DNA from: a virus
Length of the DNA stretch: 38,558 nucleotides
Virus record (IMG/VR): IMGVR_UViG_3300042908_000287
Location: 1-38,558 of that record
Strand: one strand, 5' to 3'
Shown here in pieces: positions 31,210-38,558 of this stretch. Positions within the stretch are counted from its first letter, which is position 1; every line of letters starts with the position of its first letter. The position numbers and the translations under genes were made by a program. Under the pieces are notes generated by a model. It had not been told where the DNA came from and searched no databases. It saw nothing but the letters and a program-made list of their open reading frames with translations.

Positions 31210-31644
31210 ATGAAAATAGCCATAATTGAAAATAATCAAATCCTATCTCATGGTGAGCATACAGAGGTGTTTCCTAATGTATCGTTTCCGCCTGAAGGTC
31301 TTGATTTAATGTGGGCGCAAGAGCGCAATGCGTATCAAATACAATCTGACAAAGCGCATTCACAAACAGAAAAACTCACTTCAGTTGAGCCATATATTGA
31401 AGGTGGTGTAGTGTTTGACGTGATTGTTGAAGCTAAAACACAAGGTGAGTTAGACGCTGAGAAGACACAAAAAGCCAATGAAGTACGCTATAAACGCAAC
31501 GCTTTGCTCACACAATCAGATTGGACACAATTAGCTGATGCACCTGTTGATAATTTAGCGTGGGCGGTATATAGACAAACATTGCGTGACATTACCTTGC
31601 AGGCAGGGTTTCCTTTTGATGTTATTTTTCCGGTGATTCCATGA
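31210..31644 (+). CDS. Tail assembly chaperone-like protein (Phage_tail_APC type)
   Basis: 144 aa. The C-terminal 50 residues carry the family pattern: VRYKRNALLTQSDWTQLADA, DNLAWAVYRQTLRDIT and AGFPFDVIFP. The N-terminal part (MKIAIIENNQI, GLDLMWAQERNAYQ) is a short beta-rich domain. Members usually follow fibre genes and help fibre assembly. Its place at the end of this cassette supports the view that the preceding proteins form fibres. Confidence 0.85.
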   Translation: MKIAIIENNQILSHGEHTEVFPNVSFPPEGLDLMWAQERNAYQIQSDKAHSQTEKLTSVEPYIEGGVVFDVIVEAKTQGELDAEKTQKANEVRYKRNALLTQSDWTQLADAPVDNLAWAVYRQTLRDITLQAGFPFDVIFPVIP

Positions 31645-32168
31645 CAATTATTGTTGAAGACGGAACAGGACTGGCAAATGCTGAAAGTTATGTTTCAGTA
31701 TCTGATGCAAACGCTTATCATACAAAACAAGGCAATGACGCATGGACTGATATTGATACGTCAGTAAAAGAACAATTATTGCGCAAAGCCACAGACTACA
31801 TGGTGGCGCAATATCGTTTGCAATATGCGGGTTATCGCAGATATTCAACCCAATCGCTTGATTGGCCGCGCTTATACGTTCCATTGATTGATTCATTATC
31901 GGCAAATGTTTTTCCGCAATATGTAGATTTTGACATAGTACCAACTACTGTAAAAAATGCGTGTGCTGAATTAGCGTTAAAATCTTACACAGCCATTTTA
32001 ATGCAGGATTTAACGCAGGGTGTTATCCGTGAAAAAGTAGACGTTATCGAGGTGGAATATGATAAATATTCACCACAGCAAACACGCTATGCTCAAATTG
32101 ACGCCATGTTATCCGTGTTTTTTAAACAACAGGGTAATGATATGTCGAGATCATTGGTGAGAACATGA
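31641..32168 (+). CDS. Head-tail adaptor (DnaT-like family annotation)
   Basis: 175 aa, ATGA overlap with the previous gene. Begins IIVEDGTGLANAESYVSVSD and has YHTKQGNDAWTD, KATDYMVAQY, TQSLDWPRLYVPL and VPTTVKNACAELALKSY. This is the pattern of phage proteins often labelled DnaT-like but which occupy the gp6-type adaptor slot between portal and stopper. A head-tail connector ring is therefore the likely role. Confidence 0.82.
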   Translation: MTIIVEDGTGLANAESYVSVSDANAYHTKQGNDAWTDIDTSVKEQLLRKATDYMVAQYRLQYAGYRRYSTQSLDWPRLYVPLIDSLSANVFPQYVDFDIVPTTVKNACAELALKSYTAILMQDLTQGVIREKVDVIEVEYDKYSPQQTRYAQIDAMLSVFFKQQGNDMSRSLVRT

Positions 32169-32524
32169 CAATTGATGCTCGCGCTCGCTCTACAGCAGAT
32201 AAATTGCTGGATAAGTTTGGCAAATCAATTACATTAACGTCAATTGTTGAGGGAACTTATGACCCAACAACAGGTGAGTTATCGGGCGGAACAACAACAT
32301 CAACCAATCATACTGCCGTTATTAAAGACTATAACGGAATTGATTTTATTAGCGGTGTTGTTCAAGCGGGTGATAGAAAAGTAATGATTGCGGCATTAGG
32401 CGCGCCAACGCCACAACCAGCCGATAAAGTAACCGTCGATAGTGAAGTTTATCAAGTGGTGGCGGTTCGTCATATATGGTCGGGTGAATTACCTGCCCTT
32501 TATGAAATGCAGGTGAGAAAATGA
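32165..32524 (+). CDS. Head closure / stopper protein
   Basis: 119 aa. ARSTADKLLDKFGKSITLTS, YDPTTGELSGG, then GDRKVMIAALGAPTPQPADK and YQVVAVRHIW correspond to the beta-barrel stopper proteins that close the portal after packaging. Second in the usual order adaptor, stopper, tail completion, tail terminator. Coupled on both sides by ATGA. Confidence 0.78.
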   Translation: MTIDARARSTADKLLDKFGKSITLTSIVEGTYDPTTGELSGGTTTSTNHTAVIKDYNGIDFISGVVQAGDRKVMIAALGAPTPQPADKVTVDSEVYQVVAVRHIWSGELPALYEMQVRK

Positions 32525-32877
32525 CAGGTTCAATGTCGCAAATTGTGGCGCGTGTTAATGGTCGCATTGATGACCAAATAAGAATGGCAACGCTTGGCGT
32601 ATTTATTGGAATTAGAAAAGATACACCAGTTGATACTGGACGGGCTCGCAATAATTGGCAATGCACAATCGGTGCGCCTTTTGTTGGTGAAAATGCAAGC
32701 GGTTCGGATGAGAAAATACAAAGAACTATTCCACGCAGAGCTGGAAGTGTTGTGTATTTAACCAATAACGTGCAATACATTCAGCCATTAGAATATGGAC
32801 ACAGCACAAAATCACCCAATGGCATGGTTCGAGTAAACGTTGCACGTTTTGAGGGGTTATTAAATGGCACTAGTTGA
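32521..32877 (+). CDS. Neck / tail completion protein (HK97 gp10-like)
   Basis: 118 aa. Hallmarks: KDTPVDTGRARNNWQ (residues about 38-52) and YLTNNVQYIQPLEYGHSTKS then PNGMVRV. These match the HK97 gp10/Neck1 group, which joins the finished head to the tail. Length is slightly short but normal for this subgroup. Overlaps the next gene by 14 nt. Confidence 0.82.
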   Translation: MTGSMSQIVARVNGRIDDQIRMATLGVFIGIRKDTPVDTGRARNNWQCTIGAPFVGENASGSDEKIQRTIPRRAGSVVYLTNNVQYIQPLEYGHSTKSPNGMVRVNVARFEGLLNGTS

Positions 32878-33274
32878 GATCCGTACCGCATTAGAAACAA
32901 AACTTAATGCGCTAACGCCTACACTTGCAACAGCGTGGGAAAACGTACCTTTTACGCCCGTCGTTGGCACAGCATATCAGCAAGTTAATTTAATGATTGC
33001 AGATACGCTTAATCCAACATTAGGCGGCAATCATTATCGCGTAAAAGGATTTATGCAGGTAATGTTATGTTATCCGGCTAACGTAGGCGCAAAAACAGCA
33101 GCAACCCGCGTTGATTTACTGGTTAATCATTTTAAACGCGGTACAAGTTTAACAAACGGCAGTGTAACTGTTATTATTGACAAGACACCATCAATTGCAC
33201 CGGCATTGATTGACGGGGTGCTTTATAAAATTCCGGTATCAATTTATTTTTCAGCAGATATTTATCCAACATAA
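32864..33274 (+). CDS. Tail terminator protein (DUF4128 type)
   Basis: 136 aa. EIRTALETKLNALTPTLATA, AWENVPFTPVVGTAYQQVNL, then HYRVKGFMQVMLCYP and a VDLLVNHFKRGT segment follow the DUF4128 tail terminator pattern. It caps the tail tube when the length set by the tape measure is reached. It lies exactly before the tail tube gene, as in most siphoviruses. Confidence 0.83.
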   Translation: MALVEIRTALETKLNALTPTLATAWENVPFTPVVGTAYQQVNLMIADTLNPTLGGNHYRVKGFMQVMLCYPANVGAKTAATRVDLLVNHFKRGTSLTNGSVTVIIDKTPSIAPALIDGVLYKIPVSIYFSADIYPT

Positions 33275-33286
33275 AGAGGTTACAAA

Positions 33287-34501
33287 ATGACAATTGCACA
33301 AGGCATTAGCAAAAAGATTATATACAAAAAACAATCTGGTTTAGGTTCTCCAGCAACAGGAAGTGGCGGTCAAGATTTACGCAGAACGTCTGCAACATTA
33401 AACTTGGCTAAAGAAACTTATCAATCAAATGAGATTCGACCAGATCAACAAGTTGCCGATATGCGTCACGGCACAAAACAAATCAGCGGCACAATTAGCG
33501 GTGAATTATCGTCTAAAACCTATCAAGAATTTTTTGCAGCGGTTTTGCGTAAAGATTTTGCTGCTACGTTTACAGCAATTACAGGTTTGTCATTAACGAT
33601 TGCTACAAGCGGCTCAAATTACACCATCACACGCGGCACAGGTGATTTTTTAGCAGGTGGCGTAAAAGTAGGTCAAGTTGTTAACATTACCGCAGGCAGT
33701 GTTAATGCCGCAAACTTAAACAACCGTGTTGTGGTGTTATCATTAACAACAACAGCATTAACCGTTAAACCATTAGGCGCAACTGCTTTAGTGGCGGAAG
33801 GTCCGATTGCCTCATGCACTTTATCAGACGCTGGTAAATCGTCTTATGTACCATCATCAAGTCACACTAATGATTATTTTAGTGTTGAGGCTTGGTATAG
33901 TGATTTAGCGCAATCTGAATTATTTACCGATATTAAACCAACAAACGCTCAGGTTAAAATTCCATCTAATGGCATGGCGACCGTTGATTTTCCTTTGATT
34001 GGTTTAAATTTAACCACTAATACAACTCAGCAAATTACATCAACTACAGCAACTACCACAACAGGTATTGATAGTGGTGCAAATGGTGTGTTGATTGTTA
34101 ACGGCACACCTTATGCAACTATTACATCAATTGATTTTGATGTGAATGGCAATATAGCCGCTGCTGATGGCGTAGTGGGTAGCACACTGCGTCCTGACGT
34201 ATTTAGCGGAACAGTTGCAGTTACTGGAACAATCACTGCGCATTTTGACAGCGTCACATTGCGTGATTTATTTATCAATGAATCTGAAGCAACTATTGTT
34301 GTGGCGTTAGCGGCTACTGCTGCAAAAAACACAGATTTTGTTGCGTTCACGTTGCCACGCGTTAAATTTAGCGGTGCAGACATTGATGATGTGCAAACAG
34401 GTTTAAAACGTACATTGCCTTTCACTGCAATTAAAAATGAAGTGTCTGGCACAGGTCTTGAAGTAACCACTATTGTTATTCAAGATTCGCAGGCTGCGTA
34501 G
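33287..34501 (+). CDS. Major tail tube protein
   Basis: 404 aa, AGAGG before the ATG. The N-terminal half has GISKKIIYKKQSGLGSPATG, RTSATLNLAKETYQSNEIRP and ISGTISGELSSKTYQEFFAA, the pattern of large phage tail tube proteins. Residues about 95-200 and 250-300 hold extra serine/threonine/valine-rich beta domains that probably decorate the tube surface. Polymerises around the tape measure. Followed by a strong terminator. Confidence 0.88.
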   Translation: MTIAQGISKKIIYKKQSGLGSPATGSGGQDLRRTSATLNLAKETYQSNEIRPDQQVADMRHGTKQISGTISGELSSKTYQEFFAAVLRKDFAATFTAITGLSLTIATSGSNYTITRGTGDFLAGGVKVGQVVNITAGSVNAANLNNRVVVLSLTTTALTVKPLGATALVAEGPIASCTLSDAGKSSYVPSSSHTNDYFSVEAWYSDLAQSELFTDIKPTNAQVKIPSNGMATVDFPLIGLNLTTNTTQQITSTTATTTTGIDSGANGVLIVNGTPYATITSIDFDVNGNIAAADGVVGSTLRPDVFSGTVAVTGTITAHFDSVTLRDLFINESEATIVVALAATAAKNTDFVAFTLPRVKFSGADIDDVQTGLKRTLPFTAIKNEVSGTGLEVTTIVIQDSQAA

Positions 34502-34530
34502 TGTAAATCCTGTCGGTTATGCTACAATGG

Positions 34531-34567
34531 AAACCGCTGCAATCTTTTAGGTTGTAGCGGTTTTTTT
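34531..34567 (+). terminator. Intrinsic terminator after the tail tube gene
   Basis: Stem AAACCGCTGCAATC / GGTTGTAGCGGTTT (14 pairs, two G-U), loop TTTTA, then seven T. It would give high tail tube but lower chaperone and tape measure expression. TGCTACAAT just upstream (34519-34527) resembles an extended -10, but it would start transcripts at the hairpin. Confidence 0.85.
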
Positions 34568-34588
34568 AATTTAACGACAGGTAAAAAC

Positions 34589-34993
34589 ATGAACAAAACA
34601 GAATTATTATCCATTGATGATTTAGATTTAACAGCGGCAAGTGACGCGCCTTTTGATTTAGAAGTGTTAAGCATTAAAGGCGTAAAAACTGGCATTACAA
34701 TTCAAGTATTAGGCACTGAAAGCCAAAAAGTACAAGAATGGACAAATCGTCAAGCAAACAGAATCAGAACCCAAGCAACGCAAAAAAGTGTTACTGGCAA
34801 AGATAAGGTTAGAACTGCTGAAGAAGATGACGAGTATATTATCGAAAGCGCAGCGGTTCGCATTGTTGGTTGGTCTGGTTTAAAAGATGAATTTACAAAA
34901 GACAATGCAACAAAGTTAATGGCTAGAAATGTTCATGTCAGAATGCAGGTATTGACTGCATCGAATGACTTGGGAAACTACAGCAAAGACTGA
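34589..34993 (+). CDS. Tail assembly chaperone, short form (lambda G-like)
   Basis: 134 aa, ACAGG before the ATG. Acidic helical protein: LLSIDDLDLTAASDAPFDLE, QVLGTESQKVQEWTNRQANR and AVRIVGWSGLKDEFTKDNA. It lies between tail tube and tape measure genes, the fixed position of tail chaperones, and its last codons contain a slippery heptamer leading into the following frame. It coats the tape measure before tube assembly. Confidence 0.85.
   Translation: MNKTELLSIDDLDLTAASDAPFDLEVLSIKGVKTGITIQVLGTESQKVQEWTNRQANRIRTQATQKSVTGKDKVRTAEEDDEYIIESAAVRIVGWSGLKDEFTKDNATKLMARNVHVRMQVLTASNDLGNYSKD
34972..34978 (+). promoter_or_regulatory. Programmed -1 frameshift site GGGAAAC
   Basis: In the chaperone frame the codons are TTG GGA AAC, so G-GGA-AAC fits X-XXY-YYZ; lambda uses the closely similar GGGAAAG at the same gene boundary. 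Slipping back one base gives GGG AAA and then CTA CAG, the frame that stays open to 35355. Confidence 0.88.
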
Positions 34994-35355
34994 TTCGTGA
35001 TCTTGTTGATTATGCAGTGCGCGAATTTGAGCTAACAACAAAAGATGCAAACGGAAATAGCTTAAAAGATGAAGCCGAAAGCCTTTTAAGGCAACGCGGC
35101 TATATACCACCAGAATATGAATCATTGCCGTTTCCGCATTTAGTGGGGCATATCTGGGGATGGTTTATTGAGCTAACACGCACACGCGGGAGCAATGGAT
35201 TTGGTGCTAATGCAATTAGTTACACCGAGATTGATTCATGGGCTAGGCTTACAAGGCGAAAACCAACAGCATTAGAGATTTATGCGTTAACACAACTAGA
35301 CGCTGCATATTTAGCAGAGCAATCTAAACAGTCACAAAGTAAAGGCAAAAAATAA
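34978..35355 (+). CDS. Frameshift extension of the tail chaperone (lambda T-like)
   Basis: 125 codons in the -1 frame, read after the slip at 34972-34978 to give a fusion of about 255 aa from 34589. The frame has no ATG or ribosome site of its own; the only candidate start is a GTG at 35017. The part contains LRQRGYIPPEYESLPFPHLV, GWFIELTRTRGSNG and a lysine/serine-rich end. The longer form is expected in small amounts and links the tape measure to the tail tube subunits. Its stop overlaps the tape measure start (TAATG). Confidence 0.87.
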   Translation, partial: LQQRLIRDLVDYAVREFELTTKDANGNSLKDEAESLLRQRGYIPPEYESLPFPHLVGHIWGWFIELTRTRGSNGFGANAISYTEIDSWARLTRRKPTALEIYALTQLDAAYLAEQSKQSQSKGKK

Positions 35356-38300
35356 TGGCAACCGAAGAACATAGCATTCGCGTTAGTGTTGATTCTACAG
35401 ACGTTACTCGTGCAGAGCGTAGTTTACATGGATTAACTAATGCAACAATTAGCACTGAACGAAATTTAAGTTCATTATCGTCAACAGCTAGAGCATCTTC
35501 GGCTGCCTTATCCGGTTTATCAGGTGTTCTTGGTGGGCTTAGTGTTGCACAATTTTCAAAAAGCGTTTTTGAAGTAAATAAAGAAATGCAAACGTTAAGA
35601 GTTTCACTTGAAACCGTAACGGGAAGTGCTAAAAATGCTGAAATTGCATTTCAGTCAATTCAGAAATTTGCATCAACAACACCTTATTCAGTCAAGGAAA
35701 TAACTGAAGCATTTATTAAAATGAAAGCGTTAGGGCTTGCGCCAACAGAGGCAGCATTAACGTCATTTGGTAATACTGCAAGCGCAATGGGAAAGCCGTT
35801 AAAGCAAATGATTGACGCAGTAGCAGACGCAACAACAGGAGAAATGGATAGATTAAAAGAATTTGGTATTAAAGCAAGCAAACAAGGTGACGATATTAAA
35901 TTTACGTTTAAAGGCGTTACAACAACTGTAAAAGATAATTCAGCAGATATTGTTAAATATTTAGAAAAAATAGGAAATACTGATTTTGCTGGTGGCATGG
36001 AAAGACAAGGAAAAACCATGCAAGGGACGCTTTCAAGTCTTGCTGATTCATGGGACGCTTTTCAAGATCATATTTTAAACGGGGCAGCAGAAAACTCTAT
36101 TGCTCAATGGGTAGGAAACGCAACTAATTTATTATCAAGGTTTGATGCTTGGATAAATGGTGCATTTACTAAACAAGGAAAATTAATTGAATTACGAACA
36201 GCACAAGCGTCGGCACTGGAAAAAATAACAGCAAGTGAAAAAAACGGCTTTGGGGGACGTGTTGCTGATGCTGTAGGTGAAGCAGTTTGGGGTTATAGCA
36301 TAGAAAATGAAAAGAAAAAACTTGCTGAAATTGGCAAGCAAATGGAAAACATAAAAAAAGAAATTGCTGCCGATGCAATTACGGCAACAAAAATAACCGC
36401 AGCCGCGCCAATAGATAAAAAAACAGAAGAAACTACAAAAGCAAAAAAAGGATTGAGTGACGCACAAAAAGAATTAAATCGACAACAAGATGAATATCAA
36501 CGCCTAATTGAATCCACACCTTATGGCGAATATAACGCAACTATTGATAAATTAACTATAGCGTTAAAAAATGGTGGAATAAACCAATCAACTTATTCAA
36601 CATTGCTTAATGAGGCTAACACTAGATTATTAGATTCAACTGAATATGTAAAAGAAAATACAAAAGCTATTGAAGACCAAACACAAGCAAAGCAACGCGC
36701 ATTAGAAGGAACAGCTCGCGGAAAGTTTGAAAAAGGCTATAGTGAATTAATGACGCAAAAACCTTATATGTCCGATACTGAATACTCAGCAGGGCAGGAT
36801 AAGCTAAACGCTGATTATTTAACTCAGCAGCAGGGTGTTGATTTTAAAACTCCAGCAGAGCAAGGAAAAGAGGCTTTAAAAGCATTTAACGATGAAATGG
36901 ATAATACATCAAAGGCGTTTGATAAATTAGGCAACAGCGGCTCAATGGCGTTTGATGGAATACTTGGCGGCATTAGCGCGGTAGCAGGTGCGGCTGCATC
37001 ATTTGCTACTGAAATAATAAAAATCAGCGACAAACAACAAGCGTCTCAAGAAAAATATGACGCAGTAATTAAATCAGTAGGTGTAACAGAATCAGAAAAA
37101 GCAGATGCCACAAAGAAATTTGCAGCAGATAAAATAAAATTAGACGCTCAGGCATTTTCGGCAGAAATAAGCGGAGCGCGTCAAATTGCGGGAGCTACTG
37201 CAAAATTGTTTGGCGAAAAATCAGCCGCACGCAAAGCATTTCACGCGATTGAAATGGGTATGTCGGTTATTGAAATGGCAATGGCAGCAAAGAAAATGAT
37301 TGTTGATGTTGCTGCTGGTGCTGCAAATATGTTTAAACAAGGTGGGTTTGCTGGGTTTGCTGGTGTTGCGGCAATGGCGGCTATTATGGGTGGGCTTGGT
37401 TTTGCTATGGCCGGTGGTGGCGATAAAGTCACAGATTTAACAACACCTGAAACATCAACCACTGGGAGCGTGTTAGGCTCAGACGGTGCATCAACATCAA
37501 TTAAAAACATTGTTGACACACTTAATTCAATTCATGCGAGTGAATATATTGAGTTGCAAGGAATCAATAGTAACTTTCAAAATTTAACTAAATTAACAAC
37601 AACATCATTAGCGTTAGCACTTAGAGATAGGGGCTCTTTTAATTATTCAGCAGATCAATTTAAAGGTTCAGGCGTATCTGCAATGGCAATGGTTACTGGG
37701 TATTTGGTCGCGGGTGTTGTTGGGATTTTAGGGGCAGTTTTACTAGGAGTTGGTAAAGTTAAATTTGAAGCAGTAGGCGGTGGTATTGTTAGCAAAGCTC
37801 AAAAGTTAATGCTTGATGGAATGGAAAAGCAAATTGAAGTCATGGACTATACTAAAATAAAGAAAACTGTCACCGGCTGGTTTAGCGATGATGTCACTTA
37901 CTTTGACGTGATTACCGGACCTAATAGCCAGTTAACTAAATTATTTCAACAAGTTTTTAGTAATGTAGGCACAACATTATTGCAAGCTGCTACAGATTCA
38001 TTCAAAGATACGTCGCTTTTAAATACTGATTTAACACTACCGCGAATTAAATTATCTTTAAAATCTGGCGAAAAAAACAACGCAGAAAATCAAAAGAAAA
38101 TTGAGAATGCAATCAACAAAGCAAGTGACGACATTGCAAGTCAAGCGTTTGGGCGTTACTTATCCGCATTCCAGCAAATGGGCGAGGGATTGTACGAAAC
38201 TACAATTAGACTTTCAGCGCAAGCTGCTGTGGCTAGTGGCGGAATGGAAAAGTTGGGCATGAAAACTAATTTGACAGGCTTAGGGTTGATTACATTTTCT

Positions 38301-38558
38301 GATTCCTTAACTCGTGCATTTGGTGGGTTAAAAGAATTTAAGGCAGGCATTGACAGCTTATATGAAGCATTTACAAGTGACCCGCAAAAATTAATTGATT
38401 CTAAAAAACAAGTAGCCGATTTTTTAACAAAATTAAAAGCGCCTGCTAGTGCTAAATTGCCAGCTGAAATAACAAGCACAGCAGATGCTGCTAAAGTTAG
38501 AGATTATTTGTTAAAAACACAGGCAGGTATAGCGGATTTAGCTGGACAGGTCGGGTTA
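35355..38558 (+). CDS. Tail tape measure protein, N-terminal part (continues at position 1)
   Basis: Open to the end of the window. The first 220 residues are textbook: SIRVSVDSTDVTRAERSL, then FEVNKEMQTLRVSLETVTGS, KFASTTPYSVKEITEAFIKM, NTASAMGKPLKQMIDAVADA, TTGEMDRLKEFGIKASKQGD and FAGGMERQGKTMQGTLSSL. A lysine-rich coiled region follows (about 340-420), and hydrophobic segments occur near residues 630-690 (AAMAAIMGGLGFAMAGGG) and 775-800 (YLVAGVVGILGAVLLGVG), probable membrane-interacting parts used in DNA delivery. The frame runs through the terminal repeat and joins 1-2513 to give 1,784 aa, suggesting a long tail (roughly 0.15 nm per residue, about 270 nm by the usual rule). Confidence 0.92.
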   Translation, partial: MATEEHSIRVSVDSTDVTRAERSLHGLTNATISTERNLSSLSSTARASSAALSGLSGVLGGLSVAQFSKSVFEVNKEMQTLRVSLETVTGSAKNAEIAFQSIQKFASTTPYSVKEITEAFIKMKALGLAPTEAALTSFGNTASAMGKPLKQMIDAVADATTGEMDRLKEFGIKASKQGDDIKFTFKGVTTTVKDNSADIVKYLEKIGNTDFAGGMERQGKTMQGTLSSLADSWDAFQDHILNGAAENSIAQWVGNATNLLSRFDAWINGAFTKQGKLIELRTAQASALEKITASEKNGFGGRVADAVGEAVWGYSIENEKKKLAEIGKQMENIKKEIAADAITATKITAAAPIDKKTEETTKAKKGLSDAQKELNRQQDEYQRLIESTPYGEYNATIDKLTIALKNGGINQSTYSTLLNEANTRLLDSTEYVKENTKAIEDQTQAKQRALEGTARGKFEKGYSELMTQKPYMSDTEYSAGQDKLNADYLTQQQGVDFKTPAEQGKEALKAFNDEMDNTSKAFDKLGNSGSMAFDGILGGISAVAGAAASFATEIIKISDKQQASQEKYDAVIKSVGVTESEKADATKKFAADKIKLDAQAFSAEISGARQIAGATAKLFGEKSAARKAFHAIEMGMSVIEMAMAAKKMIVDVAAGAANMFKQGGFAGFAGVAAMAAIMGGLGFAMAGGGDKVTDLTTPETSTTGSVLGSDGASTSIKNIVDTLNSIHASEYIELQGINSNFQNLTKLTTTSLALALRDRGSFNYSADQFKGSGVSAMAMVTGYLVAGVVGILGAVLLGVGKVKFEAVGGGIVSKAQKLMLDGMEKQIEVMDYTKIKKTVTGWFSDDVTYFDVITGPNSQLTKLFQQVFSNVGTTLLQAATDSFKDTSLLNTDLTLPRIKLSLKSGEKNNAENQKKIENAINKASDDIASQAFGRYLSAFQQMGEGLYETTIRLSAQAAVASGGMEKLGMKTNLTGLGLITFSDSLTRAFGGLKEFKAGIDSLYEAFTSDPQKLIDSKKQVADFLTKLKAPASAKLPAEITSTADAAKVRDYLLKTQAGIADLAGQVGL
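38197..38558. repeat. Right copy of imperfect 362-bp terminal direct repeat
   Basis: Matches 1-362 with nine substitutions and no indel. The offset (38,196) is a multiple of three, so the tape measure frame is kept. Mismatches lie only between 38324 and 38479 in this copy. Confidence 0.95.

Noticed and set aside
35017-35355. Independent gene starting at GTG 35017
   Set aside because: No ribosome site, and the frame is open upstream to the slippery heptamer; it is better explained as a frameshift extension.

Overview
The window is an essentially complete tailed-phage genome of about 38.2 kb. The last 362 bases repeat the first 362 without indels (9 mismatches), and the tape measure gene runs off the right end and resumes in frame at the left end. 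The molecule is therefore best read as circular, or circularly permuted, with a unit length of 38,196 bp. Base composition is AT-rich. The head and tail genes are typical of siphoviruses infecting Gram-negative bacteria: P22-type coat protein, DUF4055 portal, lambda-like G/GT tail chaperone frameshift and a very long tape measure. The host genus cannot be named from the sequence; a gammaproteobacterium is my guess.

There are two divergent gene blocks around a short control region at 17044-17125. Rightward from it lie a small HTH regulator (17126), a primase-polymerase/SF3 helicase (17301), an intergenic iteron array that looks like a replication origin (19773-20038) and a promoter with a structured leader. 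These are followed by a small protein, an HNH endonuclease, a ParB-like protein, a Mom-like DNA modification protein, the terminase subunits, portal, minor head protein, scaffold and coat. An adhesin or fibre cassette comes next (28424-31644), then connectors, tail terminator, tail tube, frameshifted chaperones and the tape measure. Wrapping to position 1, the block continues with tail-tip proteins, a second fibre set including a C-type-lectin-like protein, a cupin, membrane/holin candidates and a lysozyme, and ends at a bidirectional terminator at 8687.

Leftward from the control region (17043 down to 8695, minus strand) lie the early genes. These are a RecB-like DUF2800 protein, a DUF2815 single-strand binding protein, a VRR-NUC nuclease, an SNF2-like helicase, a dUTPase, a DUF3310 protein and a dense run of small, ATGA-coupled genes. 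Many of the small genes encode single-span membrane peptides, and several are under 60 codons.

Regulation is visible in the DNA. A 16-20 bp palindrome (consensus TTGTAAATTATAATTTACAA, with TATAAT inside it) occurs at 12892, 15477, 17081 and 20059, each next to a transcription start. I infer a four-site regulon controlled by the HTH protein at 17126. No integrase, CI-type repressor, reverse transcriptase, CRISPR array or tRNA was found, so a lytic lifestyle is more likely, but this is not proven.
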